A DNA stretch of 64,000 nucleotides from Paenibacillus brevis (GTDB lineage: Bacteria > Bacillota > Bacilli > Paenibacillales > Paenibacillaceae). The notes under the pieces are model-generated. The model saw nothing but the letters and a program-made list of their open reading frames with translations, was not told where the DNA came from and searched no databases. The stretch spans positions 310,001 to 374,000 of the forward strand of contig NZ_JAHLQJ010000003.1 of the NCBI RefSeq assembly GCF_018919145.1, written 5' to 3'. Below are positions 9,932 through 18,121 of this stretch, one piece after another; within the stretch, counting starts at the first letter, position 1, and every line of letters starts with the position of its first letter. The translations under genes and the position numbers were made by a program.

Positions 9932-10378
9932 TCAGAGACGGGAGCCGCGTCTGATCGGAATGCTCCGTACAACCTGGTTCATCACTTCGGACAGGATCAG
10001 TCCGATCGCAATAGAACCGGAGATGAGGAGCGCCTGTGCCGCCAATTGAACGGCGATGTCATATTCATTCTCTACAAAATTGCGCATGGCATCATAAGCA
10101 AGGCCGCCGGGAACCAAAGGAATAATTCCCGATACGCTGAATAAGATGACGGGCTCCTTATAGACCCGTGCGAAAATTAGGCTGACCAATCCTACAATAA
10201 AGGTGGCGCTAACGGTAGCAAAGATCGCATTGAAGGGAACGGCAAGCAGGTAATAGGCTGCCCAGCCTAGCATCCCGGATATCCCGCATTGAAGCAGCGT
10301 ACGCCTGGGAGCATTGAACAGGATGCCGAATGCCGCAGCGGCAACAAAGCTGGCCAGACTATGCAGTATAAGACTCAT
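9932..10378 (-). CDS. ThrE-type threonine/serine exporter, small subunit
   Basis: A 148-residue membrane protein with four or five helices, matching the short DUF3815/ThrE-2 half of split threonine/serine exporters. The family motif region around IPLVPGG is present (residues ~76-82). It would form an inner-membrane amino-acid exporter together with the 252-residue gene 27 bp upstream in the same operon. The pairing of the long and short halves supports the call. Confidence 0.85.
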   Translation of the reverse strand: MSLILHSLASFVAAAAFGILFNAPRRTLLQCGISGMLGWAAYYLLAVPFNAIFATVSATFIVGLVSLIFARVYKEPVILFSVSGIIPLVPGGLAYDAMRNFVENEYDIAVQLAAQALLISGSIAIGLILSEVMNQVVRSIPIRRGSRL

Positions 10379-10405
10379 TCTTATTCCTCCAGAGATTGAA
10401 TAATG

Positions 10406-11164
10406 TTAGAGGATCGTGAACACGACCGCGATTCCTGCCCCAATGGCAAAGGCGGTTAGAAAGGCTTCCGCGCCTCGGGACAACCCGGAAACCAGATGTC
10501 CAGCCATCAAATCACGCACAGCATTCGTAATTAAGAGCCCAGGGACAAGAGGCATCACGGATCCGATGATGATCTTGTCTAGAGTCGCTCCTATATGGGT
10601 CTGAACCAACAGAAAAGCAACGATTCCAATCATCAATGAGGCCGTGAACTCCGCGAAAAATTTAACCCGAACCAGTCGATGAAGCCATAGAAAGGCTGCA
10701 AATCCCAGTCCTCCGCATAGAACGCCGGGAAGGAGATCTTTACCGACTCCTCCGAACATAAATGTGAAGCAGCCGCTTGCTACAGCAGCGGCAACTATTT
10801 GCAATGGCAGCGAATAAGCATGCCTGGACGTATCAATTTGAACTAATTGCTGATATGCAGCTTCCGGAGAAAGGGTACCGCTGCCTAGCTGTCGTGAGAC
10901 ATTATTCACAGCAGCTACCTTTTCCAGGTCGGTAGTTCTTTCGACAATTCTGATCAATTTGGCCCATTGCATTTCTCCGGATTGAAACACAATCCCGGTC
11001 GGAGTGACATAGCTTTGCGATCCGGGCAGGCCGAGCGCAACGGCAAGGCGGGTCATTGTATCTTCAACCCGATAGGTCTCCGCACCGCTCTGCAGCATGA
11101 TTTTCCCTGCCAGCAGGCAGATCTCCACAGGCTCCTGATCGGGAGGAATCAGTGATTCTTCCAT
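10406..11164 (-). CDS. ThrE-type threonine/serine exporter, large subunit
   Basis: A 252-residue protein. It has a soluble N-terminal region (~1-115) with the family's GAETYRVEDTM block, followed by five membrane helices and an MPLVPG motif, as in DUF1212/ThrE-1 proteins. It probably exports Thr/Ser or related amino acids together with the next gene. The promoter must lie in the 220-bp gap it shares with the divergent diguanylate cyclase. Confidence 0.85.
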   Translation of the reverse strand: MEESLIPPDQEPVEICLLAGKIMLQSGAETYRVEDTMTRLAVALGLPGSQSYVTPTGIVFQSGEMQWAKLIRIVERTTDLEKVAAVNNVSRQLGSGTLSPEAAYQQLVQIDTSRHAYSLPLQIVAAAVASGCFTFMFGGVGKDLLPGVLCGGLGFAAFLWLHRLVRVKFFAEFTASLMIGIVAFLLVQTHIGATLDKIIIGSVMPLVPGLLITNAVRDLMAGHLVSGLSRGAEAFLTAFAIGAGIAVVFTIL

Positions 11165-11278
11165 AGGACAAACCCCCTTAGCTTACTATGGGACATTATA
11201 CATTAGCCTTACAAAAAGCGGAATCATTGAGCTGTTATAAAAGTCACAAATATTGCTAACTCCCCAAATGTATCTGAA

Positions 11279-11305
11279 TGTCGAAAAATATTTTAAATTG
11301 TCGAA
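11279..11305 (+). promoter_or_regulatory. Two Spo0A-box-like sites before a diguanylate cyclase gene
   Basis: TGTCGAA occurs twice as a direct repeat (11279-11285 and 11299-11305), exactly 20 bp apart, in the gap between thrE and the cyclase. TGTCGAA matches the Spo0A box as remembered from Bacillus. The equal phase on the helix supports binding by one regulator. Which of the two divergent genes is controlled is not shown. Confidence 0.45.
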
Positions 11306-11384
11306 TTTTAGCGATTGATATGTTATGCTTTGTGTATTATTTCCGTGCTAGAAGCAGGGTCTTATATATTGAGAGGGAAGTATT

Positions 11385-12449
11385 ATGCTTGAAAGCTTGA
11401 TTTACAATTTTACAATTTTAACGACGTTCTTGTTTTTTGGAAATATTGTGTGGGGAATATGGCAGCAGAAGTATCCCAAAAAGGAATGGGAGACTAAAGT
11501 ACTGCTCGGCTTCATTCTCGGTGTGTTCGGGATTATCCTGATGTACTCGGGTTTTTACAGCGGTCAAACGGCTTACGTTGATTTTCGTCAGCTTCCGATT
11601 CTGGTGTCTGTCTATATGGGGGGATGGCTCTCCGGTTCGATTTGTGCTGTCCTGATTCTAATTTATCGGTTGTTTTTCTTAAATGGGTTACATTTTGCCT
11701 CCATATTGGGGGCTCTAAATATTCTGCTTACCTTCCTCTTCAGCATTCTGCTGATCCGGCGCCGGAAATTGTCTTTTCCCAGATGGGTGTGGGCGCTGGC
11801 GTGCTCTGCATGCTCCAGTGTCATCCTCATCTATATTATTTTTCAGGACAATCTTTGGATTACCGTCGGATTGTTCACTCCCCTTTATCTGATTTCCGGC
11901 TTGTTTACATACATGATGCTTCAATATTTGCGCAAGTCGGATGATTCCTTGAGAATTATGAGGGAAGCGGCGAACCGTGATTTCTTGACGGGATTGTCCA
12001 ATCTGAGAGCCTTTGAGTTTATGATGGAGCAGAAAATATTGTCTTCCAGGCGATATAATACCCCATTTTCACTGCTCATGATCGATATTGATCATTTCAA
12101 GAAGGTCAATGATACGTATGGTCATTCCGCAGGGGATGCGGTGCTGGCCCAATTGGCGGATGTGTTAAGGGACACCTTCAGGCCCGGCGATCATATTGCC
12201 CGCAAGGGCGGGGAGGAATTTGCAGTCATTGTGGACAATTGCGCCGCGGATAAAATTTTTGGAATTGCGGAGCGTCTGCGGCATAATGTGGAGTCTAATC
12301 CATTCTTGTTGCCGGACGGCTCGGAGCTTAAGATGACGATTTCTGCGGGCAGCGCGACTTATCCGGATGTTGCGGAATATGATCTGATTGACCAGGCGGA
12401 CCAGGCGCTCTACCGTGCAAAATCAGAAGGCCGAAACCGGGTATGCTGA
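11385..12449 (+). CDS. Membrane diguanylate cyclase with 5TM-type sensor
   Basis: A 354-residue protein. Residues ~1-185 hold five or six helices resembling the 5TMR-LYT sensor block (as in LytS-type kinases), and ~195-354 a GGDEF domain with an active GGEEF at 275-279. Unlike the two cyclases at 1-4 kb, it has the RxxD inhibitory site (RPGD, five residues before the signature), so c-di-GMP should inhibit it. Two Spo0A-like boxes ~80-105 bp upstream suggest control by the sporulation regulator. A terminator follows directly. Confidence 0.87.
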   Translation: MLESLIYNFTILTTFLFFGNIVWGIWQQKYPKKEWETKVLLGFILGVFGIILMYSGFYSGQTAYVDFRQLPILVSVYMGGWLSGSICAVLILIYRLFFLNGLHFASILGALNILLTFLFSILLIRRRKLSFPRWVWALACSACSSVILIYIIFQDNLWITVGLFTPLYLISGLFTYMMLQYLRKSDDSLRIMREAANRDFLTGLSNLRAFEFMMEQKILSSRRYNTPFSLLMIDIDHFKKVNDTYGHSAGDAVLAQLADVLRDTFRPGDHIARKGGEEFAVIVDNCAADKIFGIAERLRHNVESNPFLLPDGSELKMTISAGSATYPDVAEYDLIDQADQALYRAKSEGRNRVC

Positions 12450-12478
12450 AGAATCATTGAGAAATGCAATGGAACTGG

Positions 12479-12517
12479 AAAAGGCGATATAGGGAGGGAT
12501 CCCTGTATCGCCTTTTT
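12479..12517 (+). terminator. Terminator after the 5TM diguanylate cyclase
   Basis: Stem AAAGGCGATA/TATCGCCTTT extended by AGGG/CCCT around a short loop, ending in a T run. Confidence 0.8.
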
Positions 12518-12525
12518 GCCGTTAT

Positions 12526-12554
12526 GCATGAATATAAGGGCATTTGGCAAAATA
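12526..12554 (+). promoter_or_regulatory. Candidate sigma-G promoter of the rightward ger operon
   Basis: -35 GCATG, 17 bp, -10 CAAAATA (one mismatch to CATWHTA), 36 bp before the gerA start. The spacing is the same as in the other ger operon. Confidence 0.4.
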
Positions 12555-12589
12555 GTTGCATGCACAGATGAATGTAGGAGGCTGCGAGA

Positions 12590-13945
12590 ATGACGACTCA
12601 TCGGGCGAGCAATGCTGCTAACTGGCTGAGAGAGAAGCTGACCGAGCAATCGGACTACGAAGAGATTACGCTGGGCGCATCCTCGCAAATTCAGCTTCAA
12701 TACTTGAAGAGTGTGACTAACTCGAACCTGGTGTTCCAATATGTCGTAGTTCCCAGTTATGAGATGGCCGATGTGGAAGCCTATGAAGCGTATATAGCAA
12801 CCTTTCCCGGAACAGGTAAAGCGGATGATTTGCAAAAACTGATTGAGGGAATTTTAGAGGGCTATACCTTAGTCAGTATTGGCCCTAACAGTTATTTGTT
12901 CAACTCGGTGAAGGTGGAGTCCAGCGGTGTCGGAGAAGCGATAAATGAAGCCATTGTTCAAGGGCCTCGCGACGCCTTTAGTGAGAATATCGAGATGAAC
13001 CTGAATCTGATTCGCCGCAGGTATCAGACTTCTGAATTGAAGGTAGAGACAATGACTCTGGGGAGCTTGTCCAGAACGGCTATCGCGATCGTCTATGATC
13101 AGGAGCGGGTCGATTCGAGCGTACTCCAACAAGTAAAAGACCGGCTGAAAAGGGTTAAAATCGATATCTTGCAATCTGCCGGAGAATTAGAGAAATATAT
13201 AAGTCCTCACCGCTTCAGGATTTTTCCCAATATGGTCGTGACAGAGCGTCCGGACCGGGTTGTACTCAACCTGACAGAAGGAAAGGTTGCCATTCTGATG
13301 GATACGACGGGCTTTGCCATTATTGCTCCAGCTGTATTCACCGATTTCTTCTCAGCAATGGATGATAAAATACAAATTCCTCTTGTCAGCCAGTTCTTGA
13401 AGCTGATTCGATACGTCGGATTGTTTATAACCTTGACCTTGCCCGGGTTATACGTCACCTTTGCATCTTACAATCCGGAAATCCTAAAGTCTCAACTTGT
13501 TCTTCTAATTGCAGGCAGCCGTGCGGCCGTTCCGTACCCGTCTTTTATGGAGGTCTTCTTTATGCTGCTGATGATGGAATTTCTTACCGAAGCAAGCTTA
13601 CGCCTGCCCAAAGCGATTGGCCCGACTGCAACCACTGTAGGTGGGCTGATTCTGGGACAGGCAGCTACCCAGGCGGGCCTGGTTAGTAACATTATGATTA
13701 TTCTCGTATCTGCCGTTGCAATCTCCAACTTCGTAATTCCGCTGAGTATGATGGGTTACACGATCCGCGTGCTCAAGTACATTATTGTTCTGACGGCGAT
13801 GCTCTTCGGAGTAGTAGGCATTATGGTCTCTGTGGTCGGGATTATTATGTACTTGTCCGACGTCCGCAGCTTCGGCAAACCTTACTTCAGATTAACATTG
13901 TGGGAATCCAAGGAGAAGGTAGGACACCAGCATGGTAAGTCGTAG
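12590..13945 (+). CDS. GerA-family spore germination receptor subunit (second operon)
   Basis: A 451-residue GerA-family protein: soluble N-terminal half, then a membrane domain of five or six helices from ~residue 250. It is shorter at the N-terminus than the paralogue at 7.4-8.9 kb and only distantly similar, so the two operons probably serve different germinants. ATG 12590 has a TAGGAGG site at good distance. First gene of a gerA-gerB-gerC operon; its end overlaps the gerB start by 14 bp. Confidence 0.92.
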   Translation: MTTHRASNAANWLREKLTEQSDYEEITLGASSQIQLQYLKSVTNSNLVFQYVVVPSYEMADVEAYEAYIATFPGTGKADDLQKLIEGILEGYTLVSIGPNSYLFNSVKVESSGVGEAINEAIVQGPRDAFSENIEMNLNLIRRRYQTSELKVETMTLGSLSRTAIAIVYDQERVDSSVLQQVKDRLKRVKIDILQSAGELEKYISPHRFRIFPNMVVTERPDRVVLNLTEGKVAILMDTTGFAIIAPAVFTDFFSAMDDKIQIPLVSQFLKLIRYVGLFITLTLPGLYVTFASYNPEILKSQLVLLIAGSRAAVPYPSFMEVFFMLLMMEFLTEASLRLPKAIGPTATTVGGLILGQAATQAGLVSNIMIILVSAVAISNFVIPLSMMGYTIRVLKYIIVLTAMLFGVVGIMVSVVGIIMYLSDVRSFGKPYFRLTLWESKEKVGHQHGKS

Positions 13946-15080
13946 ATACTACTATTACCTGTTTTTGATGAGTGCGGTCATCAATATTATTAACCTTGTT
14001 CCGAGAGTTCTCATATTTACCAGATTCGACGGTGTATTTTGGTCGATTTTACTTGCGGTTGCTTATGGCTCCTTAACGATGTACATGTTCACCCGTTTGA
14101 TCATCAAATTCGAGGGACAAGGTTTTCCTGAAATTTTCAACACTTATTTACCCAAGGGGGTGGTGATCCCTCTCTTAATCTTGTACTCCATCTTCTGGTT
14201 TGTTGCAGGAAGTATCATGCTGTTATCCTTTGTAGATATCACGCTCCGCTTCATCAGCCCGGATATATCGGCTAGAGCTGTCATGACAGGTTTTTTGATT
14301 CTGGTGGTCGGAGCCAGCCGTTTTAAGACGACTTCGATTTTGTATGCCACAGAGATTGTGCTCCTGCTGTCCTTTCCCGCAATGGTGTTCATTCTGATCA
14401 AGGCCTTAATCAATCCTGCGTTTAATTGGGACTCGGTCCTGCAGGTGCTGACCTATCTATGGACGAAACCCAAGCTGGTTACAGTTACTGGAGCTTCCTT
14501 TGCGTTCACCGGATATGTAAACCTCGCGATCTTCAACCGCAGCTTCAATAATCTGACACTCAAGCTGCGTCATTTCTGGCTGGTCCCGGTATCGGGGCTT
14601 CTGATTCTGCTGGTTACCTTGCTGGTGCCGATTGGATATCATGGTTCGATCGGAGTGGAGGATCACGTCTATAGCTGGTTTTCAACAGCGGATTCTTTAC
14701 GGATGGAGACGTTCATTGTGGAGCGGGTCCTGTATTTGTTCTACATCACTTATCTCAGCATGTCGCTTGTCATGGTAGTCATTTACTGGCATGTCGGCCT
14801 GGAATTGTTCAAAGGCTGCTTCAACGAAAAGGAAGATAAGAAGGATTCCGGGGACAAAGAGACAGATACCGGAAAAAAGTCAAGAAAGAATCAATGGATC
14901 GAAGCAATTCTTCTTTTTACGGTTTCTGCGAGCATGATCTATTTGACGGAGCGGATCAATCAGGTTCGGTTGGCTCAGGCGGGTCAATGGTTTTTAAACC
15001 TGCGTTTTTTCTCGGAAACGTTCCTGATCCTGTTATTAATGTTTCTGGTATGGAGAAAAAGGAGAAGTGCTAGAAGATGA
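13932..15080 (+). CDS. GerB-family germination permease (second operon)
   Basis: A 382-residue membrane protein with about ten helices, of the GerAB/ArcD/ProY family. A charged segment at ~295-320 (KEDKKDSGDKETD region) forms an unusually long, hydrophilic cytoplasmic loop. It would bind the germinant within the membrane. It overlaps gerA by 14 bp and gerC by 4 bp (ATGA), so the three subunits are translationally coupled. Confidence 0.9.
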   Translation: MVSRRYYYYLFLMSAVINIINLVPRVLIFTRFDGVFWSILLAVAYGSLTMYMFTRLIIKFEGQGFPEIFNTYLPKGVVIPLLILYSIFWFVAGSIMLLSFVDITLRFISPDISARAVMTGFLILVVGASRFKTTSILYATEIVLLLSFPAMVFILIKALINPAFNWDSVLQVLTYLWTKPKLVTVTGASFAFTGYVNLAIFNRSFNNLTLKLRHFWLVPVSGLLILLVTLLVPIGYHGSIGVEDHVYSWFSTADSLRMETFIVERVLYLFYITYLSMSLVMVVIYWHVGLELFKGCFNEKEDKKDSGDKETDTGKKSRKNQWIEAILLFTVSASMIYLTERINQVRLAQAGQWFLNLRFFSETFLILLLMFLVWRKRRSARR

Positions 15081-16192
15081 GGAAAAGCTTATGGGCTAAG
15101 CTATGTGTGATAGGCTTGTTAATGTCGCTAATGAGCGGATGCCAGTTCAAGGATATTGATAAACGCTCCTTTGTCTTGGCGATTGGAGTGGATCGTCCTG
15201 AGGATCCGGAAGCCAAGCATCTTTATGAAGTAACTTTAAAGACCGGTTTGCCGGAAGGAGATCCTACCGCTCGCACTCAGGAGTCCATTATGATTACCCA
15301 AGTAGCCCCCAGCATTCCGGAGGCTGTACGGCTAATGAAATCGAAAATTGATAAGGAGCTGGACTTCAGCCACTGTAAGGTTGTTGTATACGGACAGGCC
15401 TTAGCCCGGGAGAACATCGGTACGGTGCTGGACTGGACGACCCGTCGACGCGACCTTCAATTGATTATGTACTGTGCGGTTGGGGTGCCCAATGCCAAGG
15501 AAGTCATTCAAATGCAACCGAAAACGGAAAGAGTGCCGGGCAATGCCCTGATTCTCTCCCTTAGTAAGGACGGCAGTGAGTCACCGTTTGTTCATACGGT
15601 ATACGCTTTTGACTTGGCCAGAAAGGTGACAGAGAGCGGGATTGATCCGATCATGCCTATCGTGCACACCCAGCATCCCGATATGCTTGTTGTCAATAAG
15701 CTGGCTCTGTTCAATAAATCCAAGATGGTCGGTACGCTAACGCCTGATGAGACCCGGTTGTTCAATCTGTTAGCTACCAAAAATCTGATCACGAGCTTCC
15801 GAATCAAGACAGAAGGCAATGCCTTTGATTATAATCTGGAGTCCTCGAAATCGGAGTATAAAATTAACAATGTCAAAGCTGGAAAAGCTACGGTCAGCTA
15901 TAAAATAAAAGGCGCAGGTACGATCGAATTGAATGATGAGGGGATCCCCGTTACCGGGCCGGTATTACGCGAGGTGTCCCGTGCCGCAAATGAACAGTGG
16001 GAAAAGGACGTCAAGGCCCTATGTCAGAAGCTGCAAAGATTGGGGGTGGATCCGCTGGGATGGGGGCTCCGCTATTTCTCGAGAAGTTGGGATAATAAGC
16101 AGGAGGTACAGCAGTGGAGGGAACTCTACCCGGAGCTCGACTTTCAAGTCAAGGCGAATGTGGAGATGAAGTATACCGGGCTGATTCGCTAA
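15077..16192 (+). CDS. Ger(x)C-family spore germination lipoprotein (second operon)
   Basis: A 371-residue GerC-family protein with a signal peptide and lipobox (LMSG-Cys near residue 22). As the lipid-anchored subunit it completes the receptor encoded by this operon. The C-terminal block ending VKANVEMKYTG is typical. It starts in an ATGA overlap with gerB, and a strong hairpin lies right after its stop. Confidence 0.92.
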   Translation: MRKSLWAKLCVIGLLMSLMSGCQFKDIDKRSFVLAIGVDRPEDPEAKHLYEVTLKTGLPEGDPTARTQESIMITQVAPSIPEAVRLMKSKIDKELDFSHCKVVVYGQALARENIGTVLDWTTRRRDLQLIMYCAVGVPNAKEVIQMQPKTERVPGNALILSLSKDGSESPFVHTVYAFDLARKVTESGIDPIMPIVHTQHPDMLVVNKLALFNKSKMVGTLTPDETRLFNLLATKNLITSFRIKTEGNAFDYNLESSKSEYKINNVKAGKATVSYKIKGAGTIELNDEGIPVTGPVLREVSRAANEQWEKDVKALCQKLQRLGVDPLGWGLRYFSRSWDNKQEVQQWRELYPELDFQVKANVEMKYTGLIR

Positions 16193-16194
16193 AA

Positions 16195-16259
16195 AAAGCT
16201 GCGTTGAGGGGGCAATGTGTGAAATATACTTCACACGTATGCCCTTTCCACGCAGCCTT
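16195..16259. terminator. Bidirectional terminator hairpin carrying a minimal palindromic repeat
   Basis: Outer stem AAGCTGCGT/ACGCAGCCTT encloses GGGGGCAATGTGTGAA and CTTCACACGTATGCCC, which pair with each other. Read leftward it ends in seven Ts, fitting termination of the 105-residue gene; it may also stop the ger operon. The inner part matches both ends of the longer repeats at 45876-46004 and 46396-46532, with the middle missing. Confidence 0.7.
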
Positions 16260-16264
16260 GTTGA

Positions 16265-16582
16265 TTAAGAGTTCTCATCACCGTCGAAGCCGTTCAGCAG
16301 ATCAATCCCCGGCATCGCATCCGGATCTGGCGCACTCCCGTCAATAGGGCTCCCCGGCTGAATCACATCCGCGTCAGGCACATCGGGCAGAGCTGTATCG
16401 TCCAGCGCAGTGTAGTCCTCGTTGCGACCTTCGTCTGACTCGCTGATTCCTTGCGTAATTCGCGTATCGTGAGGCAGAAGATCATCTGCGGGTATATCAT
16501 TCTCCGGCCGGTATTCGCGTTGAATCAGGTAACGGTCATAAGTAAAGTCGCTTTCTTCCTTCATGAAATCCTCATTAGGCAT
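16265..16582 (-). CDS. Small acidic protein of unknown function
   Basis: A 105-residue, strongly acidic protein rich in Asp, Glu and Pro (GISESDEGRNEDY, PDVPDAD), without membrane segments or a known motif. An AAGGAG site at good distance from ATG 16582 and a T-tailed hairpin right after the stop argue that it is a real gene. The composition suggests a disordered protein; a spore or coat role is possible given the ger neighbours but is a guess. Confidence 0.6.
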   Translation of the reverse strand: MPNEDFMKEESDFTYDRYLIQREYRPENDIPADDLLPHDTRITQGISESDEGRNEDYTALDDTALPDVPDADVIQPGSPIDGSAPDPDAMPGIDLLNGFDGDENS

Positions 16583-16664
16583 GGTTTGTCATCTCCTTGT
16601 GTAAGCGATGCTTCAGCTTTAGTTGAAGTTTGCCCTGATTCGAAAAAAACAACGCGCGAGAGAC

Positions 16665-16841
16665 TCAAAATTTAGGAAATACATACTTGACGATAAAGTA
16701 TAAAAAGCCGAAGAATAGAATGATGTAGGCAGCATATTTAATGAAGGTTGCTGCTACCATGCTCGGCTCGGATCTGTGCTGCACCTCTTTGCGCTCTACA
16801 TCTACATTGGTTGTCTCGTTGCGTTCGTGCGGATCATACAT
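16665..16841 (-). CDS. Small single-pass membrane protein (58 aa)
   Basis: A 58-residue ORF starting MYDPHERNETTNVDVE. The first ~27 residues are charged, and ~31-53 form one hydrophobic helix (YAAYIILFFGFLYFIV). A GGAGG site sits seven bases before the ATG. It lies upstream of, and reads the same way as, the acidic protein 82 bp further on. Function unknown; I do not recognise the family. Confidence 0.6.
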   Translation of the reverse strand: MYDPHERNETTNVDVERKEVQHRSEPSMVAATFIKYAAYIILFFGFLYFIVKYVFPKF

Positions 16842-16953
16842 TGCAATTCCTCCTTCATAGGGTATAGTGTGGAAGCTGTTAAATCAGCACATTTCTTCGT
16901 CTTCATCCGTTTGTCTACTTAATAAACGGGATCCCGCCCTGTGAAACAAAGTA

Positions 16954-16982
16954 TTGACTTAGCGGAGCGTGACGTCTACAAT
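16954..16982 (+). promoter_or_regulatory. Sigma-A promoter of the lacI-type gene
   Basis: TTGACT, 17 bp, TACAAT, ending 60 bp before the GTG start. A GTGAC/GTCAC inverted repeat (16969-16987) overlaps the -10 and could be a repressor site. Confidence 0.65.
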
Positions 16983-17041
16983 GTCACACATAAACTCGCG
17001 GACGGATTTAGGTTTGTCTTGTTGCAGGAGGGCTTGACCAA

Positions 17042-18049
17042 GTGATCACGATTTATGATATTGCTAAATTAACCGGTTTTTCTCCAACCACCGTATCCAA
17101 GGTGTTCAATGATTACCCGGACGTCAGCTTGAAGACTCGCCGTAAAATTCTGGAGGCGGCGGAGCAGCTTGGCTATTTGCCGAATGCACATGCCCGGTCG
17201 CTTACCACGAAGCGCTCCTGGACGATCGGGGTACTCTATAACGAGTCCTCTGGCGCTGGCATGCTGCATCCTTATTTCGCAGGGGTTATTGAAGGCTTTA
17301 AAAAGATCGCGACCTCGCGCGGATATGATTTAATGTTCATCTCCAAGGATATTGGCGGCAAAAAGAGCGGATATCTGGAGCATTGTAAAATTCGAGGTGT
17401 GGATGGAGTAGTCGGAATTTTGCCGGATTACAGTGATCCGGACTTTACAGAGCTGCTGGATTCGGATGTTCCCATGGTCTTGCTTGATCAGGAATCAGAG
17501 ATCAAAGGGACGGTCTATTCCGATAATCTGGACGGTTCAATTCGTGCTGTTCGATATTTGTATGATCTTGGTCATCGCAAGATCGGCCACATCGGCGGGG
17601 GCAACACTTTTGCCGGCGTCAAGCGTATGCAAGGCTACCTTCAAGCAATGCAGGAGCTTAGGCTTCCTATTTGTGAGGAGCACATCATACAAGGAAGCTA
17701 TGACTATACCATTGAGAGCGGAAAAATTGCGATGGAACAGCTGTTGCAAGCGGTTGATTCTCCGACGGCGGTATTTGCTGCCGGGGATAATCTGGCTATT
17801 GGGGCGATGCAGGCGATCAAGGACCATGGCCTAAGCATCCCGGGGGATATATCTATCATCGGCTTTGATGATATTGCGATGGCCGGTTTTCTGACCCCTT
17901 CTTTGACAACGATTCGCCAGAACACCCATGCCCTTGGCAATAAGGCAGCCGACATGTTAATCTATACAATAGAAGGCGGTACGACGATCTCTTCGGAAGT
18001 GATCCCGGTAGAGCTTGTTGCCAGAGACTCATGCCGAGCCATTGAATGA
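17042..18049 (+). CDS. LacI-family transcriptional regulator
   Basis: A 335-residue LacI/GalR regulator: an N-terminal helix-turn-helix (TIYDIAKLTGFSPTTVSKVF, residues 3-22), a hinge helix, and a periplasmic-binding-protein-like sugar-binding domain. GTG start with AGGAGG upstream. It precedes GH30 and phosphorylase genes, and a perfect LacI-type palindrome lies between, so it most probably represses that operon until a beta-glucan-derived sugar is bound. Confidence 0.92.
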   Translation: MITIYDIAKLTGFSPTTVSKVFNDYPDVSLKTRRKILEAAEQLGYLPNAHARSLTTKRSWTIGVLYNESSGAGMLHPYFAGVIEGFKKIATSRGYDLMFISKDIGGKKSGYLEHCKIRGVDGVVGILPDYSDPDFTELLDSDVPMVLLDQESEIKGTVYSDNLDGSIRAVRYLYDLGHRKIGHIGGGNTFAGVKRMQGYLQAMQELRLPICEEHIIQGSYDYTIESGKIAMEQLLQAVDSPTAVFAAGDNLAIGAMQAIKDHGLSIPGDISIIGFDDIAMAGFLTPSLTTIRQNTHALGNKAADMLIYTIEGGTTISSEVIPVELVARDSCRAIE

Positions 18050-18080
18050 TTTTAGAGAAAATATTATTTTTTCGGCAAAG

Positions 18081-18096
18081 TCGAAACCGGTTTCGA
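18081..18096. promoter_or_regulatory. LacI-family operator in front of the GH30 gene
   Basis: TCGAAACCGGTTTCGA is a perfect 16-bp palindrome with the central CG typical of LacI/GalR operators. It lies 26 bp before the GH30 start and 32 bp after the regulator gene. Confidence 0.75.
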
Positions 18097-18121
18097 AAAA
18101 AGATAAAGGAGCGATTCTTGC

